A stretch of DNA of 6,462 bases from Caldivirga sp. UBA161 (GCF_002506515.1 NZ_DAXS01000075.1:4015-10476); one strand, 5' to 3'; counted from the stretch's first letter, positions 1 through 5,463 are shown. Translations and numbers: made by a program. Notes: a model not told the origin generated them from the sequence alone.

Positions 1-218
1 CCTATAAAGGCTGCGAAGGCGTTGGGGCTGAAGGCTGCAATGATACCGAGGAGGAGTGACGTTAAGTGAAACACACTAATCCAGTATATTGTTGAAACAG
101 CCCCGGCAACTATTGCACCAGCATCAAGGAAGTCACCCATTGCGGCCAGTATAGTCCATCTATAGTGAGCTGACGTCAATCGAGCTTCATCAAACCTCCT
201 TATTACGTCTCCACTCAT
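1..218 (-). CDS. Major facilitator superfamily transporter, N-terminal part (runs off the window)
   Basis: An open frame runs from ATG at 218 to the window edge, giving 72 residues and no stop. The protein starts MSGDVIRRFDEARLTSAHYR, a short basic cytoplasmic segment. A hydrophobic segment with GDFLDAG follows at about residues 28-34, then a second hydrophobic stretch at about 52-62 (HLTSLLLGIIAAF) and the start of the next helix. A short 'arginine/histidine then helix 1 with an acidic GD.LDA motif' is typical of archaeal sugar- or organic-acid-like members of the major facilitator superfamily, which carry small solutes across the cytoplasmic membrane. The substrate cannot be inferred. A TATA-like element lies 28 bases upstream, so the mRNA would be almost leaderless. 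The gene is divergent from the HTH regulator at 362. The superfamily call rests on the N-terminus only. Confidence 0.75.
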   Translation of the reverse strand, partial: MSGDVIRRFDEARLTSAHYRWTILAAMGDFLDAGAIVAGAVSTIYWISVFHLTSLLLGIIAAFSPNAFAAFI

Positions 219-242
219 AGGGGCCTAATTAATAAAGCCTTA

Positions 243-250
243 GTTATAAA
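243..250 (-). promoter_or_regulatory. TATA box for the transporter gene
   Basis: On the minus strand this reads TTTATAAC, centred 28.5 bases upstream of the ATG at 218. Archaeal TATA boxes are centred about 26-27 bases before the transcription start, so the predicted start falls within 2 or 3 bases of the ATG and the mRNA would be essentially leaderless. Confidence 0.55.
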
Positions 251-256
251 TTAGCA

Positions 257-272
257 ATGCAAAGCGTTGCAT
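257..272. repeat. Perfect inverted repeat between divergent genes (candidate operator)
   Basis: ATGCAA and TTGCAT are separated by AGCG, giving 6-base arms with a 4-base spacer. The outer bases GCAATGC/GCGTTGC extend the symmetry with one mismatch. It lies just upstream of the transporter TATA box, where a bound regulator could touch TBP/TFB. It is about 60 bases upstream of the TATA box of the HTH gene. The sequence is seen; the operator role is inferred. Confidence 0.4.
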
Positions 273-332
273 GTATAATGAGAACCTTAGTTTAAAGTAA
301 GTAAATAGTACTATAGTTTTTATGAGGTAATG

Positions 333-340
333 CTTATAAC
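333..340 (+). promoter_or_regulatory. TATA box for the HTH regulator gene
   Basis: CTTATAAC is centred about 25.5 bases upstream of the GTG at 362, as expected for a leaderless transcript. A second, weaker TATA-like run (TTTTTATG, 317-324) could instead start transcription near 345. That start would include the purine-rich AAGAGGAG (345-352) as a ribosome binding site, so both leadered and leaderless mRNA are possible. Confidence 0.5.
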
Positions 341-361
341 TACTAAGAGGAGTAATGAATC

Positions 362-1048
362 GTGGATACTCATCATATTCACCCAGCATTATTAGATGTG
401 ACTTATATTCATGAGGTCGATTGGACAGCTGGGTTACAGGACCTCCACTGGTACTATTGGGTTAATCAAGCTGGCATAATTTACTCAAGGGGGCAGGTTC
501 TTGAGATGGCTATATTGAAGGTTAATGATAAGTACGCACTAAGAAGCATTATTAATTCACTACGTAGGCATAATGATAATGTAGTATACATGGAGGGTAT
601 TAACCCTGGTTATCCTAAGTACGTTAAAATGATTGTTAAGGGTAATGTTAAAGTCTCAACGCGTTATCTGGCTCAAGTCATGGGGCTTATTGAGGCCTAC
701 GCCTATTACAGTAATGGTATTGAGCATTGGGGCTTCATTACACTTAATTCTAAGGATACTGAACAATTCATAACCAGCATTAGTAATTATGGGAAGGTTC
801 TTAATGTTAAGTTAAGGGCATTGAATATTGATAATTCCTTCAATGCTGGTTCACTTAGACTTGAATCATTACTTAACCCCAGTGAGTATAGGATACTCAT
901 GTATGCCTTTAAGCGTGGCTTCTTTAATGTACCAAGGCAGGTTAACGTAAGTGAACTTTCAAGTGAATTAAAACTCTCTAAATCCACCATAGACAGGTAT
1001 TTGCGATCATCATTAAATAAGATACTTAGGATAATTATTAAGGGATGA
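362..1048 (+). CDS. HTH_10 (bacterio-opsin activator type) transcriptional regulator
   Basis: A 228-residue protein, probably a cytoplasmic DNA-binding regulator. Residues 171-228 match the HTH_10 (Bat C-terminal) domain: LNPSEYRILMYAFKRGFFNV, a PRQVNVSELSSELKLSKST core and a recognition helix STIDRYLRSSLNKIL. This family usually opens with 'LT..Q...L..A...GYF..PR...', which is clearly visible here. Residues 1-165 form a mixed alpha/beta region of the kind found in crenarchaeal members, which may sense a ligand; no effector can be named. The start is GTG at 362, because a TGA at 356-358 closes the frame just upstream and the ATG at 355 is out of frame and soon stops. The gene is divergent from a transporter, so it may control that transporter or itself; this is inference from position. 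Confidence 0.82.
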   Translation: MDTHHIHPALLDVTYIHEVDWTAGLQDLHWYYWVNQAGIIYSRGQVLEMAILKVNDKYALRSIINSLRRHNDNVVYMEGINPGYPKYVKMIVKGNVKVSTRYLAQVMGLIEAYAYYSNGIEHWGFITLNSKDTEQFITSISNYGKVLNVKLRALNIDNSFNAGSLRLESLLNPSEYRILMYAFKRGFFNVPRQVNVSELSSELKLSKSTIDRYLRSSLNKILRIIIKG

Positions 1049-1143
1049 TTATTAAGCCACATATCAATTAAGAATGCGTATGCAATTAATTCATATATAA
1101 AATATTACCAATACCATAATCAATAGGGCATTATTCATTAATT

Positions 1144-1166
1144 CACCTATATTAGACTAATAGGTG
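1144..1166. repeat. Hairpin-forming inverted repeat
   Basis: CACCTAT (1144-1150) and ATAGGTG (1160-1166) are perfect 7-base arms around a 9-base spacer. An alternative pairing, CACCTATTA with TAATAGGTG around a 2-base bulge, gives a longer stem with a tiny loop. It lies about 95 bases after the end of the HTH gene. There is no run of T beside it, so it is not a clear terminator. Its role is unknown. Confidence 0.4.
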
Positions 1167-1216
1167 TAGATTCAGGAAATTTTCGGCCTTAAGGTTAAAT
1201 TAATGCGAAGCCCTAT

Positions 1217-1409
1217 TTAAGGTATCAGTTCCTCCCTAAGGCTATATGAATCTTCAATGCCCTCCTTATGTTTAAGACTAAAAACACTGATGCTACTAGT
1301 TTTAAACCCTCCCAATACTTTGGCATAGTATACCCAGAACCTAAAGTAGAATTCGGCCTTATTACCATGAATTACCTAGCTCTTTATGGTGGTGCGGCTT
1401 CTTAACCAT
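1217..1409 (-). pseudogene. Possible gene remnant with broken frames
   Basis: On the minus strand an ATG at 1409 starts MVKKPHHHKELGNSW and then meets TAA. An overlapping frame is open for 53 codons from 1375 to a TAA at 1219-1217. Its translation includes AEFYFRFWVYYAKVLGGFKT and later SLKHKEGIEDSYSLREELIP. It looks protein-like in composition but has no start codon of its own in a good place. A third frame, from ATG at about 1369, is also open for some 45 codons (MVIRPNSTLGSGYTMP...). Joining the first piece to a later frame needs one frameshift near 1362-1370. I do not recognise the family. It could be a decayed gene, part of a dispersed repeat, or chance. Confidence 0.25.
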
Positions 1410-1486
1410 ACGGTGAATCTTATTTTTAGAGATTCGTTAAAATGAAGCTGAATTACTATGTGCCTTAACTTGAATTATTGGGGAAA

Positions 1487-1494
1487 ATAAATAT
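1487..1494 (+). promoter_or_regulatory. TATA-like element for the small gene
   Basis: The sequence GAAAATAAATATAG (1483-1496) contains an AT-rich box centred about 26.5 bases before the ATG at 1517. This spacing favours a leaderless start at that ATG over the upstream in-frame TTG at 1508. Confidence 0.45.
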
Positions 1495-1516
1495 AGTAGT
1501 AATGTAATTGAATAGT

Positions 1517-1744
1517 ATGACTGAAGATAGGCCATTCAACTACATGCTTCACTATAATGGTGAAGCATGTGCAGCCACAATATGGGATATACCCTTCATG
1601 ATGCAGAGTTATGAAGTATATGCAGAAGCTCATGAAGCATGTAGGGGCGTATACTTAGTTTCAGTAAATGTATCGCCAATGAATACTGCAGGGATTGGCA
1701 CATTAAGGGAATCCGTATGGATGGTATTAGTTAAGGTACAGTAA
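1517..1744 (+). CDS. Small hypothetical protein (75 residues)
   Basis: The frame begins MTEDRPFNYMLHYNGEACAA and ends VWMVLVKVQ. I do not recognise it. It has no membrane segment or signal peptide. Alternating hydrophobic residues in the C-terminal half (VYLVSVNVSPMN, SVWMVLVKVQ) suggest a small, soluble, mostly beta-strand protein. There are two cysteines, and methionine and aromatic residues are frequent. The ATG at 1517 is chosen because a TATA-like box sits at the leaderless distance; the in-frame TTG at 1508 would add three residues. It stands alone, converging with the zinc-ribbon gene whose stop lies 37 bases further on. A real gene is likelier than not, given the promoter spacing and protein-like composition, but no function can be given. 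Confidence 0.55.
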   Translation: MTEDRPFNYMLHYNGEACAATIWDIPFMMQSYEVYAEAHEACRGVYLVSVNVSPMNTAGIGTLRESVWMVLVKVQ

Positions 1745-1781
1745 GTGTATTGAATTAAATGATGAATAACAATGATTAATG

Positions 1782-2645
1782 TTACTTACCGTGCGTGAAC
1801 CAGGATAATGGAAGTATTATTAGCCTATTTAACTTACTGTGAGTTAATTCACCTTGAGCCTTAATTAGTAGGGCCTCTGGGTTAATAATCCTTAATCTAC
1901 TGGAATCCTTAATGAGCTCAATCACCCTACTACCGCATCTTGGGCAAGTCTTAATCTGCCCGGCACCAACGTAATCAATCCAGCATTGCCTACACCTATA
2001 CGCGTTAACCGCTTTATCAACGTCAATTACTCTTAATGCACATAAGTCCCTGAAACCCCTAACAACAACGCCAAGTGCTGCTGGGGTAAGTCTCCTTAAC
2101 GCCTTCCTATTCTTAAATACAGTTAAGGCATCTGCTTCAATGATAATGTTACCGCTGTAACCCATTGCATACACTTTATTAATCTCCTCAATTAATTCCA
2201 TGGAATCATGCGTGAACTTAAGCACTAGGGTAGATTCCTCACTTGGCTTAATCTCATACGTGTAATGCCTAATTACTGGTACTGGTTCATTACCCTTAAG
2301 TAATCCAGCATCATCAATGAAGCCGCCATTACCTGATATTACTGATATTACGGCATAGTCCCCTAACTCCTTCACATCACTTGAGAATACATATGGCCTT
2401 AACCCAGTACTCATTCTAACCATGGCTAAGGCAGTTGAGGCGCATATTGATAAGTTAATTGCCGGTAATATTTCTTTAACTGCATTATATTGTTCATCAT
2501 TTATATAAACCAGCGGTTCACCGGTAGTAACTATTACGGCATCATCAATAGCCTTAATTGGCTTAATTCCATTACTCATCATTAGCCTCAGGGCGGAGTT
2601 AACGCATAAGCCAACCTTACAGTGGTCAATGATCAGCGACTTCAC
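1782..2645 (-). CDS. Zinc-ribbon protein of unknown function
   Basis: A 287-residue soluble protein starting with GTG at 2645 (MKSLIIDHCKVGLC). A C-terminal zinc ribbon is clear: C218-X2-C221, then 12 residues, then C234-X2-C237 within YRCRQCWIDYVG and KTCPRCGSR. Such four-cysteine knuckles bind one zinc and occur in RNA-, DNA- and ribosome-associated archaeal proteins. Upstream lie a mixed alpha/beta region (about 1-110) and a segment with NIIIEADALTVFKNRKALRR (about 166-185). I could not match these to a named family. The ribbon position recalls Nob1-like proteins, but I see no PIN-domain acidic motif pattern, so that name is not used. The start is supported by a TATA box at the exact leaderless distance. 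The gene is divergent from the presenilin homologue and shares its promoter region. Confidence 0.75.
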   Translation of the reverse strand: MKSLIIDHCKVGLCVNSALRLMMSNGIKPIKAIDDAVIVTTGEPLVYINDEQYNAVKEILPAINLSICASTALAMVRMSTGLRPYVFSSDVKELGDYAVISVISGNGGFIDDAGLLKGNEPVPVIRHYTYEIKPSEESTLVLKFTHDSMELIEEINKVYAMGYSGNIIIEADALTVFKNRKALRRLTPAALGVVVRGFRDLCALRVIDVDKAVNAYRCRQCWIDYVGAGQIKTCPRCGSRVIELIKDSSRLRIINPEALLIKAQGELTHSKLNRLIILPLSWFTHGK

Positions 2646-2665
2646 GGTGGCTCAGCTCGGCGATA

Positions 2666-2676
2666 TTTTTATAAGC
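2666..2676. promoter_or_regulatory. Shared bidirectional TATA box
   Basis: TTTTTATAAGC reads as TTTTTATA on the plus strand and CTTATAAA on the minus strand. Each reading is centred 26.5 bases from its own start codon: the ATG at 2696 (+) and the GTG at 2645 (-). One box therefore appears to drive two leaderless, divergent genes. The sequence and distances are seen directly; bidirectional use is inferred. Confidence 0.6.
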
Positions 2677-2689
2677 GTATTCACGCTTA
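2672..2689. repeat. Palindrome overlapping the shared promoter (candidate operator)
   Basis: TAAGCGT and ACGCTTA are perfect 7-base arms around ATTC. The left arm overlaps the TATA box and the right arm ends 6 bases before the presenilin ATG. A protein bound here would block the plus-strand promoter and sit at or beside the TFB-recognition side of the minus-strand promoter. The operator role is inferred. Confidence 0.45.
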
Positions 2690-2695
2690 ACCACT

Positions 2696-3565
2696 ATGCC
2701 TAACACCGTGGGCTTTAAGCCGTACTTCATAGTACCGCCATTATCCTCAATGATAATGGGGGCGTTATTAACCATAGGTTTAACATTAAAGCACGCCTAC
2801 ATACCTACACCAAGCCCAGTAATAAGCAGTAGTAATACCGTCTCAGCAGGCTTCTACAATACCTTAATAATCCTGCTAATGGCCTTAGCAGGCTTAATTG
2901 TAGTCTACCTCCTGGTTAGGTATGCTAAGTTTAAGGCGTTTGCAGTATTTAAGGATGCCATGATTATTTTCCTAATCTATACGTTAGTAACCTTCTACCT
3001 ATATGAGTACGCAACCTACTATGATATCTATCCACTCCTACTCATAGTAACCTTTTACCCATTAAGCCTAGGCTTAACAGCAGTATTAAGCTACTTCTCC
3101 CTATACAGTAATAATCAATTATTGAGGGGCATTGGCATAGTATCCTACAGCGCCATGGCCGGCTCACTACTGGCTACAAGCCTACCCCCAGTGACGGCGG
3201 CAATGGTTCCAATAGCGTTGGCGATATACGATGTATTCATGGTTTACAAGGGCCTATTGGGTAAGTTGGCTGATTCAATGAAGGGTGGTGTTGGGAGGAG
3301 CCTACTTAGGGGCCTTGTCCTTGACCTAAGGGATACGGCAATAGGTGTGGGTGACTTAGTAGTGTATTCATTAATGTCAAGCTTCACAATATCCCTTGCC
3401 GGAAGCTCAATGGCCTTAACACTCACCGTGCTTGTACTCGGTGTTTTAATCGGCTTCTATGCAACCTATAGGATACTCCTACCCTTTAGGGGATATGCAC
3501 CAGCATTACCGTTGCCTGTATTGCTTGGTTTCGTACCTGTTATTCTAATTCTCCATGCCATATAA
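2696..3565 (+). CDS. Presenilin / signal peptide peptidase homologue (GxGD intramembrane aspartyl protease)
   Basis: A 289-residue membrane protein with about nine hydrophobic segments, close to the usual archaeal presenilin homologue (PSH) length and topology. The three family signatures are in order: Y178-D179 in ALAIYDVFMVYK, G217-V218-G219-D220 in AIGVGDLVVYS, and P269-A270-L271-P272 in PALPLPVLLGF. D179 and D220 are the expected catalytic aspartates, and PAL forms part of the active site. Between them, a basic loop (about 190-212) matches the family's variable cytosolic loop. The enzyme would cut transmembrane helices within the cytoplasmic membrane; natural archaeal substrates are not established. 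The ATG at 2696 fits a leaderless transcript. Divergent from the zinc-ribbon gene. The call is firm because all motifs and their order are present. Confidence 0.93.
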   Translation: MPNTVGFKPYFIVPPLSSMIMGALLTIGLTLKHAYIPTPSPVISSSNTVSAGFYNTLIILLMALAGLIVVYLLVRYAKFKAFAVFKDAMIIFLIYTLVTFYLYEYATYYDIYPLLLIVTFYPLSLGLTAVLSYFSLYSNNQLLRGIGIVSYSAMAGSLLATSLPPVTAAMVPIALAIYDVFMVYKGLLGKLADSMKGGVGRSLLRGLVLDLRDTAIGVGDLVVYSLMSSFTISLAGSSMALTLTVLVLGVLIGFYATYRILLPFRGYAPALPLPVLLGFVPVILILHAI

Positions 3566-3574
3566 GAATTAAGA

Positions 3575-3587
3575 ACCCACGGTGGGT
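3575..3587. repeat. Small palindrome after the presenilin gene
   Basis: ACCCAC-G-GTGGGT is a perfect palindrome with a one-base centre, 9 bases after the stop. As RNA it could form a five-pair stem with a CGG loop. It lies between two converging transcription units. It may be a weak terminator hairpin or a protein site; there is no T run next to it on the plus strand. Confidence 0.3.
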
Positions 3588-3601
3588 GAAGTATGGGTTA
3601 G

Positions 3602-3606
3602 AAAAA
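3602..3606 (-). terminator. T5 terminator of the tRNA fragment
   Basis: The minus strand reads CTCTTTTTC directly after the linker. Short T runs on the non-template strand stop archaeal RNA polymerase, so this defines a transcript of about 52-56 bases. Confidence 0.6.
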
Positions 3607-3608
3607 GA

Positions 3609-3626
3609 GGAGACACCCCAGCCCCC
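3609..3626 (-). other. GC-rich linker for pairing with the partner tRNA fragment
   Basis: The minus strand reads GGGGGCTGGGGTGTCTCC, straight after the exon and AAA. In split tRNAs such a linker pairs with a complementary 5' leader on the next fragment, forming a bulge-helix-bulge that the tRNA splicing endonuclease cuts. The AAA between the D-stem and the linker fits the 3-base bulge. Removal of the linker and ligation would join the exons. The partner leader is predicted to contain GGAGACACCCCAGCCCCC or a close, G-U-tolerant variant; none occurs elsewhere in this window. Confidence 0.75.
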
Positions 3627-3679
3627 TTTATCCTAAACCAGACTAGACTACGGCCGCTGATTCCTAGGTGGAGATGGTG

Positions 3680-3687
3680 TTTATAAG
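3680..3687 (-). promoter_or_regulatory. TATA box of the tRNA fragment
   Basis: CTTATAAA on the minus strand, preceded by a purine-rich GGGAAAT stretch that suits the TFB-recognition element. Its centre is 26.5 bases from 3657, the tRNA +1 base. It lies between the stop codon of the toroid protein gene and the tRNA fragment, so the fragment is its own transcription unit. Confidence 0.7.
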
Positions 3688-3699
3688 CATTTCCCATTA

Positions 3700-5436
3700 T
3701 TACACCATGGCTGGTTTAACCACGTTTTCATCAATACTTATTAATGCCTCACCCTTAAGCGTAACTTCACCATTACTTACATTAGCCTCCCCATTAACGT
3801 AGTCAATACTAATACCCCTCACCTTAACCTCATGCCCACTTAATGAACCATAACCCCTCACTTTTATCCTTGAGGCTTCCCGCGAGTAGGCTGCAATAAG
3901 TAGTTTACCTTGCCGTGGCCCCACGTAGATTAATTGAGAGTTACCTTGAATTAACATTGCTGGTTGATACTGAGCATAGAGTGCATCCTCAACGCCATAC
4001 CCATTAACAATCACCCTAACCCCCTTCTCATAGGCAATCCTAAGGATGTTCATTAACTTGTTAAGTAAGTCACTGCAACCCTCCTTAAGGTAAAGTAAGC
4101 TTAAGCAACGGGCCACTGCCTCATATTCACTCCACTTACCATTAATAACGTTACTATAACCCATTAGGCAAGCCCTCTTGGCAATATCATATAATTCATT
4201 ATTATTTAAGTATATTGAGGACTTTAAGGCTAACCTACTACTAAGTAAACTATAACCCCTATAAGGTGGGTACTTATCATCCTCACCCTCACCCATATGT
4301 GCCTTAGAGTATAAGCTATAGTAAAGGTATCCATCACTCCTCTGGAATTCACTGGAAAGCCTAACAATAGCCTCAACACCACTTAACGCGTCCCTAATAC
4401 ATTCACTACACAAGCCCCTGATGTATGCCTCACTGAAGGATAACACAGCCATTAAGTGTGTATTAAGCACCATTAGGTTCTCCCAACCCTGGGGATCACT
4501 GGAGAGGAAGTGCCTACTACCCCATCTAAACCACTTTAATCCATTACCCAAGTCAATGTAACCTAGGCAATTGGGTGGCTGAACATTGTAGCATTCAAGG
4601 GCCTTAAGGGCACCCTTAAGATACCTTGAGTCACCGGTTAACTCAAAACCCCTCAATAGAGTGTTGAATACGTATGACTGCTGCGGTGACCCATAAATAT
4701 CCTTAGCCCTAGCTGCCGTTATGTAAGGTATCTTAACGCCGCCGTATTCATTCATTTTGTTTAATAATTCCTCATAGGCAAACACTAGGATATCTAGGAA
4801 AACAGCGTTACTTGATTCAACCCAGTTAGTTAACGCAACATTGGCAACATCACCCCTAACCCAGTAGTAGGCTTGCCTAGGTTTTATGAAGCCAGGGAGC
4901 TCACTCTCCTTGACGTACCCAGCCTTAACTAAGGCCCATATTAAACCATCCTCAAAGAACCCACCGTAAAGTAAAGGCAATGGTTTCGGTAACTTACTTA
5001 AGGCATTAATGAGCCCCTTAGGGTCACTGGTGATGGTGATTAATGTATCGCAGTAATCACCCTCGCCACTGGTCTTAACCCAAAGCTCATTACCCTTAAT
5101 GGTTAACTGAGGATTAACTTCACTTATCAAGTATGGCCCTACATCATTCTCACGGTAACAGTATGCGGTGGTTGGAATAATAACGCATCCACCACGCCTT
5201 GAACTTAAGTCGCTGATAACGGCATCACTAGTAATGCCTCTTAACTTAACGTTACTTAATTGCGATGGCGCATGAATAATAATGTACCAATTACCACTTA
5301 ATCCCCCATTAAGTAGCTTAATTGAATATTCACCTTGGTTGCACTCCTTAATTAATCCCCCTGAGGTACAGTTGCTTAAATCCAGGTTTAAACCACAGGC
5401 CACATGTAGGTATTCGGAATCAATATTTAAACGCAT
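3700..5436 (-). CDS. Predicted (alpha/alpha) toroid protein, glucuronyl C5-epimerase-like, function uncertain
   Basis: A 578-residue protein with no evident signal peptide or membrane segment, so probably cytoplasmic. Three regions can be seen. Residues 1-150 are strand-rich. Residues about 151-475 are helical with repeated helix-pair spacing, as in (alpha/alpha)6 toroids: TLLRGFELTGDSRYLKGALK at 259-278, NLMVLNTHLMAVLSFSEAY at 320-338, YEAVARCLSLLYL at 438-450. Residues about 490-575 are again strand-rich (GKLLIAAYSREA, EVTLKGEALISI). The NTH-mid-helix pattern and the GDSRYLKGAL type repeat resemble the C-terminal domain of D-glucuronyl C5-epimerases and some glycosidases or lyases acting on uronic-acid sugars. 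I cannot identify catalytic residues, so enzymatic activity is inference. It has about 14 cysteines, unusually many. The ATG at 5436 is the only good start before the upstream stop. It is divergent from the DHH gene. Confidence 0.6.
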   Translation of the reverse strand: MRLNIDSEYLHVACGLNLDLSNCTSGGLIKECNQGEYSIKLLNGGLSGNWYIIIHAPSQLSNVKLRGITSDAVISDLSSRRGGCVIIPTTAYCYRENDVGPYLISEVNPQLTIKGNELWVKTSGEGDYCDTLITITSDPKGLINALSKLPKPLPLLYGGFFEDGLIWALVKAGYVKESELPGFIKPRQAYYWVRGDVANVALTNWVESSNAVFLDILVFAYEELLNKMNEYGGVKIPYITAARAKDIYGSPQQSYVFNTLLRGFELTGDSRYLKGALKALECYNVQPPNCLGYIDLGNGLKWFRWGSRHFLSSDPQGWENLMVLNTHLMAVLSFSEAYIRGLCSECIRDALSGVEAIVRLSSEFQRSDGYLYYSLYSKAHMGEGEDDKYPPYRGYSLLSSRLALKSSIYLNNNELYDIAKRACLMGYSNVINGKWSEYEAVARCLSLLYLKEGCSDLLNKLMNILRIAYEKGVRVIVNGYGVEDALYAQYQPAMLIQGNSQLIYVGPRQGKLLIAAYSREASRIKVRGYGSLSGHEVKVRGISIDYVNGEANVSNGEVTLKGEALISIDENVVKPAMV

Positions 5437-5463
5437 TATTAATCGGTATCTGAAGCCACGATA

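Larger units (their letters stand above)
1049..1516. other. 468-base gap without a convincing gene
   Basis: The first part (1049-1140) is very AT-rich, with a TATA-like run TATATAAAAT near 1092-1101 that leads to no plausible plus-strand frame. A hairpin lies at 1144-1166 and a weaker inverted repeat at 1415-1435 (GAATCT/AGATTC, 9-base T-rich spacer). Between about 1217 and 1409 the minus strand has coding-like but broken frames, listed separately. I looked for tRNA T-arms, C/D box motifs and conserved RNase P RNA motifs and recognised none. The promoter of the small gene at 1517 occupies the last 30 or so bases. Confidence 0.5.
3602..3657 (-). tRNA. 5' fragment of a split tRNA, probably tRNA-Gly (or tRNA-Glu)
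   Basis: The minus strand from 3657 reads as the first third of a tRNA. GCGGCCG (3657-3651) is the acceptor 5' strand, and T8-A9 follow. GTCT (3648-3645) is the left D-stem and AGTCTGGTTTA the D-loop, with A14 and the invariant GG (3639-3638). GGAT (3633-3630) is the right D-stem, pairing G10-U25, U11-A24, C12-G23 and U13-G22. The tRNA match then stops, just where an anticodon stem should begin. It is replaced by AAA, an 18-base GC-rich linker and a T5 stretch. No anticodon or T-arm follows. A TATA box is centred 26.5 bases upstream of G1, so the transcript would begin at the mature 5' end. Split tRNAs joined in trans, including three-piece tRNA-Gly, are described in Caldivirga. GCGGCCG and a break at 25/26 favour Gly. 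The exon ends at about 3629; the exact cut is uncertain by a base or two. Confidence 0.88.

Noticed and set aside
345..352. AAGAGGAG as the ribosome binding site that fixes the HTH gene start
   Set aside because: It is possible, but the best TATA box (333-340) predicts a transcript starting at about the GTG, which would leave this motif outside the mRNA. The start is fixed instead by the TGA just upstream.
787..1062. 91-codon minus-strand frame
   Set aside because: It is antisense to the HTH_10 domain of the regulator, whose motifs are unmistakable, and it has no promoter of its own.
1063..1507. CRISPR array, insertion sequence ends or RNase P RNA in the long gap
   Set aside because: There are no evenly spaced direct repeats, no paired terminal inverted repeats with target duplications, and no recognisable conserved RNase P RNA core.
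3244..3426. 60-codon minus-strand frame
   Set aside because: It lies antisense to the catalytic GxGD region of the presenilin homologue and looks like a shadow frame.
3500..3657. An ordinary intron-containing tRNA instead of a split one
   Set aside because: The missing anticodon and T-arm would have to follow on the minus strand below 3608. That stretch holds a T5 terminator and then the presenilin coding end. No T-arm consensus (GGTTCRAATCC or its complement) and no CGGCCGC acceptor 3' strand is present there.
3680..3799. Plus-strand TATA-like box TTTATAAG followed by ATG at 3707
   Set aside because: The frame has about 31 codons, is antisense to the toroid gene and is low in complexity. 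The box is better explained as the minus-strand promoter of the tRNA fragment, where the spacing is exact.
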